Source: Cycas panzhihuaensis | Taxonomy: Eukaryota > Cycadophyta | Length of the DNA: 64,000 nt | Direction of reading: 5' to 3' | Assembly: GCA_023213395.1 (NCBI GenBank) | Contig: CM041465.1 | Location: 177,513,741 to 177,577,740 of the forward strand | Part shown: in pieces, positions 46,337 to 57,306 of the stretch | Layout of the letters: every line of letters begins with the position of its first letter | How positions within the stretch are numbered: position 1 is the first letter of the stretch | Translations under genes and position numbers: made by a program | The notes under the pieces: model-generated | The model's database searches: none | What the model saw: the letters and a program-made list of their open reading frames with translations, nothing else | What the model was told of the DNA's origin: nothing

Positions 46337-46569
46337 TGATAGAAATCAGAGGGAAAACATAACCTGATTTGTACAGGGAAGAGAAAGAGTTGTCTTTTCA
46401 TTGAGATTTAGTCTCTTTAAATATACATCAACAATGTGACCGTTACATATTGAAATATAACCGATCAATCTAAGACTGCCAAGTGTCACAATCTTATATT
46501 GGAGTTACATTTGAGGGTGGTCCCAACATGACCCCCTTTTTCACTTAGATAAAACATTACATATCAACA
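46337..46569 (-). repeat. Copia-11 3' LTR (233 bp)
   Basis: Begins TGATAG and ends ATCAACA on the + strand; about 94% identical to 51414-51646. Confidence 0.95.
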
Positions 46570-46580
46570 CCCTCTCTTAA
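46570..46580 (-). other. Copia-11 polypurine tract
   Basis: On the - strand, TTAAGAGAGGG directly precedes the 3' LTR. Confidence 0.8.
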
Positions 46581-49500
46581 TGTTTTATCTCTAATAGTCT
46601 CATTTTGTTTCTTAAATAGTTAAGCCTTTCTTTTCCAAGAGGCTTTGTCAGGAGATCTGCAACTTATTCTACCGAGGGATGACTCCAAGTCAATTTCTTT
46701 ATTATATACCTTTTATCTTATGAAATGATGATGAACTTCAATATGCTTGGTTCTTGCATGCAGGATTGGATTTTTTGTTAGCTTGATAGCACTTTGATTA
46801 TCGCACTTCAAAGAAGTTACCTTTTTTTGTTGTTGATCCAGGTCGAGCATGAGTTGTCTTAACCAAATAGCTTCACAAGTTGCTGACGCAGCTGCTTTGT
46901 ATTCTGCTTTTATAGAAGAGAGAGCAACTGTAGCATGTTTCTTACTACACCAGGAGATTGTTGATGACCCTAAGAAGAAATAATATCCACTGGTGGATTT
47001 TCTTTATTCTTTACCTCCAACAGTATCAGAGTCACAATATCCTGACACTTCGATCGAGCATCCCTTTAAGTATACTAACTTAAGATATGTTGTTCCTTTA
47101 AGATATCTCAAAATTCTTTTTGCAGCCTGCCAATGTCTGAAGTTTGGATTTTGCATGTACCTAGATATTAGTCCTACTGAATAGGATATGTCAGGCCTGG
47201 TGGTTGTTAAATAAATTAGACTTCCAATCATTTATCTATATAAAGTGATATCAGCATCTTTTTCCATATTATCTGCCATTAAGTCACAGTTTGTTTCCAT
47301 GGGCGTTGTACACGGATTGTAGTTCTCCATCTGAAATTGAACAAGCAAATTTTTGATGTAGTTGCTCTGGGACAAGGTTATGTAATTTTGATATTGACCA
47401 ATTTCCAATCCCAAGTAATAATTTAACGAACCCAAGTATGTCATTTCAAATTCCTGTTGAAGTTGATCTTTGATGTCTTTGATTCCTCCTTCATCATTTC
47501 CAGTAAGAAGCATATCATCAACATAGACAATAATTATTATTACCTTGTCATTCTTTTTCCTTATGTAGAGACTGGAGTCAGAGTTGCATCGATTGAACTT
47601 ATTTTCTTCAAGGAAATGATCTAATTTGGCATACCAAGCCCGCAAGGCTTGTTTTAGACCATATAGAGCTTTTTTTAATCTGCAGACCAGATTTTCTTAT
47701 CCTTTTTCAATGTACCCTTCAGGTTGTTGCATGTAGACTTCTTCTTCTAGTTCGCCATTTAAGAAGGCACTTTTTACGTCTAATTGAGAGATTTTCCAAT
47801 TTTATGCTGTAGCCAAAGCTATTACTATTCTCACAGTATTCATTTTTGCTACTGGAGAGAAAGTTTCATCAAAATCTACACCTGTTATTTGTGTATATCC
47901 TTTTGCGACTAATCTTGCTTTATACTTTTCTACCTTATCATCTATTCCCTTTTTGGTTCTGTAAACCCATTTGTAGCTTACAACAGATTTGTTGGTAGGT
48001 AGTTCTACTAATTCCCATGTCTGATTCTTTCTGATTGAATTCATTTCATTGTCCATTGCGACTTTCCATTCTTGACGATCTTTTGCTTCTTGAAAGCTTT
48101 GAGGTTTGACTTTGCTTAGTAGAGCTTTTGACCTTTGCCCTATTGTTTTCTGTTCTATTACATTACTTTTCCCTTCCTTAATTGTTTTAATATACCACTT
48201 TGGCAACTTTTTCTGTCTTCGTGAGTCTTCCTTCCTACTGGAGTCTTCTGTTACTTAATCTGGATTAGTTTCACTTGTTGATGATGGACCAGCTGCCCCT
48301 TCTTGTGAAGTGATCTCGGATTCATTCTCTTGCTCAGCTTCTAGTGCTCCTTCTTCTGAAGTGATTTCTAATTTATTTTCCTATTCAACTTCTTGTGTCT
48401 CTTCTTCTGATTCATTTTCAGTATTTCTGGCAGCTTCCTGTTCAATTCCCTTTTCACACCCTTCTATTATTTTGATTTGTGAAGATTCAATAGAATCTTC
48501 TTCATTAAAAACAACATCTCTACTTACATAGATTTTTTTAGTTTTAGGATCTATGCATTTATAGGCTTTTGAATTTTTACTGTAGCCTATGAAAATGCAT
48601 TTTATGCTTTTTGCATCCAGTTTGGATCTTTTTTTATCAGGAATATGAACAAATGCTTGACTGCCAAAAGCTTTGAGAAGACTTACATCAGGTTTTTTTT
48701 CCTGTCCAAGCTTCTTCTGGAGTGATATCCTTCAAGGCTTTTATGGGACTTCTATTTATTAAGTAACAAGCTATGCTTACTGCCTCTGCCCAATATGATT
48801 TTGGTATATTTTTCCCATAGACCATGCTTCAATCCATTCCCATTAGAGTTTTATTCTTCCTTTCTGCTACTCCATTTGACTGAGGAGTATAAGGAGTTGT
48901 AATATGTCTACGAATTCCTCGATCCCTGCAATAATTTAGAAACTCCTTCAAAATATATTCTCCTCCTCCATCTGACCTGATACATTTAATTTTTGTCCCT
49001 GACTCTAGTTCTGCTTCTGCTTTAAATTCTTTGAATGTTTCAAAGACTTCTGACTTATTATGTAAGAAATATACCCAAACTTTCCAAGTGAAATCATCAA
49101 TGAAAGTTAAAAAATATCTGCATCTGTTAACTGTGAGAGGTGAAATTGGACCACAAATATCTGTATGTATCAATTCTAATTTTGACTGAGCTCTCCAGAC
49201 ACTTTCTTTAAAGGATGTCTATGTTGTTTGCCAAGTTGACACCCTTTACATATAAAGTTATCTAATGAAATACTAGGTAAACCATTCACCATTCCTGACT
49301 TTTCCATTTGTTTTAGTGAGTCAATTGAGAGATGTCCATACCTCAAATTCCAAGCTTTATTATTAGATTTAGAAATAGTACAAGCTTTTACTTCTAAGTG
49401 GGGAAGTACAGGGTCTGACAGAAGTTTATAAAGATCATTGCATCTTACTCCTTTTGCAATAATTTTTCTATCTCTCTTCATATCTAGAATATGGCAGTTC

Positions 49501-49814
49501 CCTTCTTCATCGAAAATGGTTCTCAACCCTTTTTTACTTAATTGAGAAACAGAGAGAAGGTTCATTTTCAGACCTGGAACAAACAAGATGTTCTCGATCT
49601 TTTTCGCATTCCCATTCAGATTTACAGAAATAGTTCCAATCCCTTTTATATCAAGAGAGTATTTATCACCCAATTCTACTGATTTGTCTACATTACAGGG
49701 TTTCAGAGTTTCAAACCATTCTTCTTGATTTGTCATATGTTTGGAAGCTCCTGAATCTATATACCATATGTCTTTGTCTTTCATACTAGTGGCCAAGGCA
49801 GTGATGAAGGCCAT
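46581..49814 (-). pseudogene. Copia-11 pol: protease, integrase, RT, RNase H
   Basis: The protease keeps WYIDSGASKHM near 49755. Pre-integrase and integrase follow, with the HHCC finger end CKGCQLGKQH, then HTDICGP, RSDGGGEY and NGVAERKN, so the catalytic DDE residues are all there. Reverse transcriptase covers about 48206-47232, with YKWVYRTKK, KARLVAKGYTQ and an intact IVYVDDMLL near 47525. RNase H runs to about 46600 with SIGLISRYMQNP in its linker. A few frameshifts and stops (near 49175, 48820, 47800, 47645, 47231) separate these open blocks, so it is a recently inactivated copy. Confidence 0.93.
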
Positions 49815-50741
49815 TTCTTCTTCCTCTTCTTCGTCTTTTTCTTTACTATAGCCTCCAATGGGTCGTTTTCCTTTCTGAATTTCACTCCGTCTTTGTGAAC
49901 ACTGATAAGGATAGTGCCTGCTCTATCCGCAATAGCAGCATATGTCAAAGATTCTACAATTGCTCGTGAAATGTCTAGTTCTTTCATAGTTGAAATAGAC
50001 TCTATTTTCTCTGACGCGTCCCTATCCTCTTGGATTTTACCAGTGTCCTCGTCCTCTAAAATCTAGTGTTCCACTTCATCCTCGAAATTGATGTCTTCCT
50101 CTTATGCCTAGATTTAGTCTAGACGCAAAGGCATCCTCCAGTTCTGATGTGTTTTCATACCTTTTATTTCTCTGTTCTTATCTTAATAACAAACCTGTCA
50201 ATTCATCAAGAGTTAACTTATCTAATCTATCACTATCTGTGATAGTGTTGACTATTGTATCAAATGATTTTGGTAATCTTGAAGTCACAATTTCCACTAG
50301 ATCTTACTCAGAAATTAGACCTCTGGCACTCAAGAGGTTATTTCGAATGGTAATAATCTTATGCATAAACTCCATTACATCTTCATTTTCTTTCATATGA
50401 AGCTTGTACAATTCTTCTTTGAGAGCAATTATTCTTGCTTTATTTTTTTGTCCATACAAATTTTCTAAACATTTCCAAATTTCAGATGCCAGATTCAATT
50501 TTTCAACATAAATCAAAATTGAATCAGAAATTGATATTTTCAAGGTAAGAATACCTATATTATTTCTTTCTTCCCAATTTTCTAGCTTAGCATCACCAAT
50601 AGTAGGATGTTTTTCAGTTCCTTTAGTAATGCCCCAGGCATTTTTGACCCTTAGAATGGTTTCCACTTTAATTTTCCAGACATGATAATTGGAACTAGTT
50701 AATTTCTCTGGTTCAGGCAAAGAAATGAGTGTGGAAGACAT
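49815..50741 (-). pseudogene. Copia-11 gag
   Basis: I place the start at the ATG ending at 50741 (MSSTLISLPEPEKLTSSNY), which matches the usual plant copia gag opening; the frame is open upstream to 50843, but that part is leader. The capsid block follows (WKCLENLYGQKNKARI, then KLHMKENEDVMEFMHK). A frameshift or stop near 50304 breaks the frame. The zinc knuckle near 49960-49900 keeps all four ligands (CCYC, then H and C at standard spacing) but has an in-frame TAG between them. Confidence 0.85.
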
Positions 50742-51401
50742 TATTTTCAGAGACTGAAAACTATTTTGGGGTCTGGACCATACTATTGTACAGAATTCTG
50801 TACAAAACCCTAAGTGTATGGATGAAGACGAAGTATACCTCAAACTGTAGGTTTTTCAGGCGCCTATTCAAATCTGAAGATGGATTTGCAAGAAGATTCC
50901 TCAGAAGAGAGAAACTGGCCCCGAAAGAGAAAACTATGACTAGGGCAGAAATTTAATTTTTTTAAAAATCACAGTGAAAATCTCAAAAATAATCTCTGAA
51001 ACTGGTTGGAAACTCTAAGTACAATTACTGAGAAAGGTTTAAGACTGAGAATGCCCAGTTTTATTAGAAGATCAAAAAGATTTCATAGCTAAAGTCTCTA
51101 AACCTGTGCATACTAGTTCAGCCTCTGTTTGGCCTAAAAAACATCTCCATATGAATTTACTGCAAAAGAGAAAAATGTTCTCCGTACTGTGATCTATCTC
51201 CCCACCAATTTTCACTTCAATCTGACACCTTTGAAAAACAAATACATTCGTACAAGTCTGCACTTGCCTGCATAGCCTGCATACACGTGGTATTAATGAT
51301 CTTCTAGCAGAGCTGAGACTCTATCCTCCTTATCTCCTTCTAGACCTTGACTGGATTATCTTCAGAAGAATTCATCTCCAATGAGCAATTGAGATTAACC
51401 T

Positions 51402-51413
51402 GCTCTGATACCA
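51402..51413 (-). other. Copia-11 primer-binding site
   Basis: On the - strand TGGTATCAGAGC, a perfect match to the plant initiator-Met tRNA site, directly beside the 5' LTR. Confidence 0.93.
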
Positions 51414-51646
51414 TGATGGAAATCAGAGGAAAAATAGAACCTGATTTGTATAGGGAAGGGAAAGAGTTATCTTTTCATTGAGATTTAGTCTCTTTAAATA
51501 TACATCAACAATGTGACCGTTACATATTGAAATATAACTTATCAGTCTAAGACTGTCAAGTGTCACAATCTTATATTGGAGTTACATTTGAGGGTGGTCC
51601 CAACACGACCCCCTTTCTCACTTAGATAAAACATTACATGTCAACA
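51414..51646 (-). repeat. Copia-11 5' LTR (233 bp)
   Basis: Partner of 46337-46569, with TGATGG start and GTCAACA end on the + strand. The CAAAT duplication follows. Confidence 0.95.
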
Positions 51647-51651
51647 CAAAT
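51647..51651. repeat. Copia-11 target-site duplication, right copy
   Basis: CAAAT, identical to 46332-46336. Confidence 0.92.
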
Positions 51652-51882
51652 TAATTTCTTAATTTTAAAGCATGGTAGTTAAGATTTTTGTATGACTAAA
51701 GGCCTTGAATTTATATACTTTTGATATTATAAAAACTCAATTTTTAGTTTTATTAATCCGAGAATGAAAAGATAAAAATTTTTAAGAAAAAAAATCTTAT
51801 GAAGTTTCTGTTTGTTATTTGCAATTAAAATTTTTTTGTTTCTTTGCATACATGTATTGTTAAATGAATCACTACCCCATCA
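51652..51882 (+). repeat. Gypsy-2 5' LTR, second part
   Basis: It continues the LTR interrupted at 46336 and ends CCCCATCA where the 3' LTR has CCCTATTA. The two parts sum to 657 bp against 662 bp for the intact 3' LTR. Confidence 0.83.
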
Positions 51883-51884
51883 TT

Positions 51885-51896
51885 TGGTATTTGAGT
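51885..51896 (+). other. Gypsy-2 primer-binding site
   Basis: TGGTATTTGAGT, three changes from TGGTATCAGAGC, two bases after the LTR. Confidence 0.7.
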
Positions 51897-51904
51897 ATAG
51901 TATA

Positions 51905-53262
51905 GATTTAGAAGAGGAAGAAGAAGTTTATAGAAAATTATTAGTAAGCTTTATGCTTTCTTTTGAAATCTATTTGAGAATAATTGGAGACAAACTAAAA
52001 GTGTTTGTAGGAAGAAAGTAAATAACTTAAGAGAGAAAATAGCTAGAGTAATTGCTCAATTAAATAAGAACATACAAGAGCTATAATACAGAGTAGAAGA
52101 TCTTATAGAGGTGATGATGAGGTAATAAGAAACCCTCCTAAGAAATAAACAAGGTCTAAAAAGATATGATAATGATGTAGAAAGAAAACTAAAAACTAAA
52201 GTGAAGCTTGAAGTAGAGGGGCCATAAAAGCCACCATCCTATAAGGAGAAAATGTTGAAACCACTAGAAGGAAAGAATAATAGAATGTAGCTTAATGTCC
52301 TAAAATATGGAGGAAACATAAAGCCTAAAGTGTTGGTTAATTGGCTAAACAATGTGGAGAAATTATTTGAATAGAAAGAAATGGCAGAGAAAAAAAAGTA
52401 AAACTTGTATACACCAAGCTAAAATGTCATGCAATAATATGGTGGGATCACCTACAAAAAGAGAGGATGAGAAATGGAAAGGATAAGGTTTGAACTTGAT
52501 GTAAAATAATAAAGAAATCAAAGGAGAAATTCCTTCCAATAGACTACTCTCAAACCTTATTCAAAATATTTTAAAACTTAAGATAAAAATAGATGATTAT
52601 GCAAGATTCTAAAGATAAATTTTATAAACTATTTATCAGTGCAAAGCATAAAGAAATAGAAGCGTAGATGATTTCCAAGTATGCAAATGTCCTAAAACTT
52701 TCCATCCAAGATGAACTTAATATGCTTAGAATTAATAATGTTAAGGATTCTTACCAATTTATCTTAAAGGTAGAGGAGAAACAAAATAGAAACCATGCTT
52801 AAAAATCAAATATGGTAAGAAAGGGTCCATCAACCTTATTCAAAGGTAGGGGTGGCTTTAACTTCTTTTGTCAAGTATCATCCAATCAAATAAAGACACT
52901 GAGCATGACTACAGAGAGACAAGAGTAGAGGGATTTCTAAAACCAACTAAGAGGTAGAGGTTTCTGGGAAGCACAGAGAAGCAGAGGCTTTGGTAGAGGA
53001 GGTAATATCCCAAGGAGGCCCATTATCTATTTTAAATGTAATAAAGAAAGACATAAAATATATGAATTCCCTTATTATTATGATCAACCAAGAAACGAAT
53101 GAGAGCAACTAAGAGCAAACTTGGCTCAAGCTAGGGAATAACTTGCAGAAGTTATAGTAGCCATTAGAGATAATTCAATATGGAGGAGAACCTTAGTTAC
53201 TCCAAGACAAGATTAGGCATAAGGAAAAGCAAAAGCAAAAGAAGATGATGATTTGTGGTTGC
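51905..53262 (+). pseudogene. Gypsy-2 gag remnant
   Basis: Near 52300-52470 a gag block is readable with small frameshifts (VNWLNNVEKLFE, then a degenerate HAIIWWDHL segment). Around 52930-53020 there is a Gly/Arg-rich stretch, followed by a knuckle-like FKCNKERHKIYEFP in which later cysteines are lost. Numerous TAG and TAA stops occur. The start cannot be fixed. Location between the primer site and the protease supports the call. Confidence 0.75.
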
Positions 53263-53774
53263 ACAATAATATCTTTTGAATGAGATGCACCTTTAGAGAC
53301 AAGATTTTTAAAGTTGTTATTAATAGTGAAAGATGTAAAAATATAGTTTCTAACAAGATGGTAGAAAAACTAGGATTATATTGTGAAAGGCACCCAACTC
53401 CCTATAGAATTTCTTAGGTGAAGAAAAAAACTGAGGTAGCAATGGATAAGAGATGTTTAGTGAAATTTACCATTGAGCATACATACCACAATAAGGTGTA
53501 TTGCAATGTCCTTCTAGTACAATAATATCTTTCGAATGAGATGCACCTCTAGAGGCAAGATTTATAAAGTTGTTATTAATAGTGGAAGATGTGAAAATAT
53601 AGTTTCTAGCAAGATGGTAGAAAAACTATGATTATATTATGAAAAGCACGACTCTCTACATGATTTCTTAGGTGAAGAAAAAAACTGAGATAGCAGTGGA
53701 TAAGCGATGTTTAGGGAAATTTACCATTGAACATACATACCATGATAAGGTGTAGTGCAATGACATATAAGTAC
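53263..53774 (+). repeat. Tandem duplication of about 256 bp in the Gypsy-2 protease
   Basis: Copy 1 (53263-53518) and copy 2 (53519-53774) match at about nine in ten positions, for instance TTGTTATTAATAGTG in both. Each holds a protease active-site segment reading VVINS, Asn where the family has Asp. Copy 2 keeps NSGRCENIVS where copy 1 has NSERCKNIVS. The unit is 85 codons plus one base, so it shifts the frame. Confidence 0.9.
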
Positions 53775-56585
53775 CACATGAAGTAGCAGGCATACTAGAA
53801 GAGTATATAGATGTGATGACAGATGATTCAGATGGGTTGCTACCTATGAGGGACATCCAACAACATATTGGCCTAATTCTAAAGTATATTTTAATAAATT
53901 AAATATCCTATCACATAAGCCTAACTGGGAATTTAGAATTAAATAGACAAGTAGGTGAATTAATACAAAAAGGTATGGTGAAAGAGAGCATGAGTCCATA
54001 TATGACCTCTACACTTCTTGCCCCAAAGAAAGATGGCTCTTGAATGATGTATGTTAATTGTGAGAAAATCAATAAAATCATAACTAGGTACAAATTCTCA
54101 ATACCTCAAATCGATAAAATGTTAGATGTTTTGGTATGCATAAACTATTTCACCAAAATTAATCTTAAAAGTGGTTATTATTAGATTCAGATCCAAAAAA
54201 GGATTAAATGGAAGATGACCTTCAAAATGAGAGATGAGCTATATAAGTCACTAGTCATGTCATTCAAAATGTCAAATGCCTCAAGCATATTTATGGAGCT
54301 AATGAATACCTTTTTGTGACCATATATTGATAAGTTTATAGTTGTCTATTTTGATGATATTTAGATATTTAGTAAAACTAAGGAGGAATATTTTATACAC
54401 TTGAGGATGGTTTTAGATATATTAAAGAGTAGAGAAGTTATATATAAACTTGAAGAAATACAAGTTTATGAAGAGTAGTTTAGTATTTTCCTAGGATAGG
54501 CTATATACAAATTAGGAGAATATTAGAGTCATTGTTGAATGACCTATGCTTAAGAGTGTAACATGAGTGAGGAGCTTTCATGGCTTAAACATATTTTACA
54601 AGAAATTCATTAGAAATTTTAGTGGAATCATTAACAAATTATCCAAAGATAAAGGAGTTTATTTGGACTAAGATAATTGAACAAAGTTTCAAGTTAATAA
54701 AGTAAAAGGTAACAATGGCACCTGTATTGGCACTACCAGATTTTAGAAAAGTGTTTTTTAGGGTCAATCATAATGCATCACATATGGCCATTATAGCTAT
54801 ATTAAACCAAGAAAGGAGGCTAATATCATATTACAATGAGAAGCTAAATGAAATAAGAAAGAAGTATCCTACATATGACATAGAGTTCTATATTATTGTA
54901 CAAGAATTAAGGCATTAGAGATATTGTATCATGCCTAAAGAGTTTATCTCATTCATAGACCATCAAATATTAAGTTATATAAGCACATAAAAAAGTTGAA
55001 TACTAAATATATAAAGTGGATTTCATATTTGTAGGGCTTTACATTTATCCTAAAGCATAAATTAGGATAATAAAATTAAGTCCGTGATGCATTAAATAGA
55101 AAAATAACACTATTAACCACTACAATGAGTGAAGTGGTCAAATTTGATGCTTTGAAGAAATTATATAATACTAACCTGGAGTTTAGAAAAGTTGTATAAC
55201 ATTATAAAAATCCCTTACTTAATGGGAATGGGTCCTAGTATGATAACTATTTCATGCAAGATGGATACTTATTTAAAGAAAACTAATTATGCATTCTAGT
55301 TAGGTCCATGAGAGATAATATTGTGAGGGAATTGTATAGTGGAGGATTTAGAGGATACTTTGGTAGGATCAAGATCGTAACTTTGGTGGAGGAGAAGTAC
55401 TTTAGCCAAAATTGAAGTGGGATGCGGTAAAATGTGTGGCAAGGTGTAGGATTTGTTACTTGGCTAAAAGACATATACAAAACACTAGATTATATATTCT
55501 ATTATCAGTGCCAAAAGGACCATGGACAGATTTGATAATGGATTTTGTATTAGGATTGGCAAATACCCAACAAGGTAGTGACTCCACATTTGTTGTTGTG
55601 GATAGATTTTCAAAAATTACTCATTTTATTGCATGTATAAAAACTAATGACGCAACTAGAATAGTAGATTTATTCTTTAAGGAAGTTGCTAAGTTACATG
55701 GGGTACCAAATATTATTACTTCAAACAAAGATACTAAAATTTTCAATCATTTTTTAAGAACTTTATAAAAGAAATTAGGAACAAAACTATGATTCAGTCG
55801 TGATTACCATCTAAAAACTGATGGGCAAGTCGAGATGGTAAATAGAAGTTTGGTAAACCTATTAAGATGTATTATTGAAGAGAAACCCAAGTAATAGGAC
55901 TAGGCATTAGCACAAGTTGAATTTACCTATAATAACTCTATAAATAGATCAACATATAAGTTACCATTATAGATTATGTATAGTAGGAATCCTATGGGAG
56001 TATTACATTTGGTGTAATTACCAATTGATGAGAAAATAAGTTATGATGCAAATGTCTTTATAAAACACATGCAGCAAGTGCATAATAAGATAAGGAGAAA
56101 GTTATAAGACAGTAACAATATGTATAAAGTGGAAAAGCATCAACAAATCTGAATAAAAACAACAAGGTATTTGTAAAAGGGGATTTAGTGATGGTGTACT
56201 TAAGGAAGGATAGGTTTTCTTAAGGTACATATAATAAATTAAAATATAAGAAGATACGTCCATGAAGAATTATAAAGAAAATTAATAACAATACTTATAA
56301 GGTGAATCTACTTCATAGTCTTGATATTTCACTTATATTGAATGTTTCTAAGATGTATGGATTTAATGAAGAAGACGATGAAATAAAAAATGAGGAAAAT
56401 TGATCGAATTAGAGGCAACAAACACCAAGGAAGAAGATGAAAGGAATCGAGCAAGAACCAGAAAGAAAAACAATTTACACAAGGCAACGCACCTATGACA
56501 AGTATTTGGTCTAATGGAAAGGCATACGATTAGAAGACAGTACCTAGATTTTAGTAGGTGAATTAAAGAAATTTAGTTTGGACAA
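53775..56585 (+). pseudogene. Gypsy-2 pol: RT, RNase H, integrase, chromodomain
   Basis: Reverse transcriptase lies at about 53950-54420 (LAPKKDGS, FTKINLKSGYY) with catalytic VVYFDDI near 54350 intact. RNase H begins near 54715 (LALPDFRKVF). The integrase finger is partly kept (CVARCRICYLAK near 55430) and the core has TDLIMDFVLGL, TFVVVDRFSK and, beyond a frame break, TDGQVEMVN near 55815; the second catalytic Asp region reads TSNKDTKI, Asn for Asp. A chromodomain near 56490-56570 (YDKYLV, then EDSTWI) would direct integration to chromatin marks. Many stops, often TAG, show long decay. Confidence 0.87.
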
Positions 56586-56644
56586 ATGACCAGAAACTCT
56601 AACACAATAACTCATAAAAGATGAGTTCATTTCAAACTAAAGAG

Positions 56645-57306
56645 ATTGATGTAAGAGCATCTAAAAAATGTTAAATATCCTAGAAATAGCATAACCTTTT
56701 ACCCTATAAACAAAAGTATGGACTATCATATATCAAAATAACTGTCTTAGAGAGTTAATCATTCTTTAAAAAAAATCTAGTACTTTGTTTGCCATCGTAA
56801 ATTGTGTTTAGGCCTAAAATACATCATTTGGGTGCCTAAATTTGTAAGTTAAACTTTTTCTTTAATTTTATAAAAAAATATAGGTATTACTTTCCTTAAT
56901 TAGGTGATTAATTTTCTAGTAGTTATATTTTTATAGGGTCCATCACATATTTAACTATCCATGAGTCAATTTTTATGCAAATTCAAAAACTTTTAAAATT
57001 TTATTAAAAATAGTAATAGTTTAGAATTTACTAAAAATGGAAAGTATTTTATTTAAGGGGTCTTTGCTCTAAATCAGTTTTCTAATCTTAGGGGATCATA
57101 GATAAAATTTTTACATGGCCAAAGGTCTCAAACTTTTATACTTTTAGTTTTATAAAAATTTATTTTTTTAGTTTCAATAGTTTTGGAATTAAAAGATAAA
57201 AATTTTCAAGAAAGGTATTTTACTAAGGTTTTGGTTTATTATTTCCACTCAGAAATTCTTTATTTCTTTGAATAAATATATTGTTGAAGGAATAACCACC
57301 CTATTA
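56645..57306 (+). repeat. Gypsy-2 3' LTR (662 bp)
   Basis: It starts TGATGTAAGAGCATCT after a purine-rich AAACTAAAGAGAT and matches the split 5' LTR throughout. Divergence from the 5' LTR is clearly larger than for Copia-11. Confidence 0.87.

Larger units (their letters stand above)
46337..51646 (-). mobile_element. Copia-11, youngest Ty1/copia element (5.3 kb)
   Basis: Two LTRs of exactly 233 bp, a perfect CAAAT target duplication, a perfect 12-base primer-binding site and all copia domains are present. The LTRs differ at about 14 of 233 positions, nearly all transitions. Long parts of gag, integrase and reverse transcriptase remain open with catalytic residues intact. It sits inside the 5' LTR of Gypsy-2, itself inside Copia-10, so it is the latest of the three arrivals. 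Confidence 0.96.
45911..57306 (+). mobile_element. Gypsy-2, chromovirus (Ty3/gypsy) holding Copia-11 in its 5' LTR
   Basis: The 5' LTR is cut in two by Copia-11 (45911-46336 and 51652-51882), and the 3' LTR is 56645-57306. Without Copia-11 the element is about 6.1 kb, with primer site, gag, protease, RT, RNase H, integrase and chromodomain on the + strand. Flanks read GAATG on the left and GAATT on the right, a target duplication with one change. All coding parts carry many stops. Confidence 0.9.
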
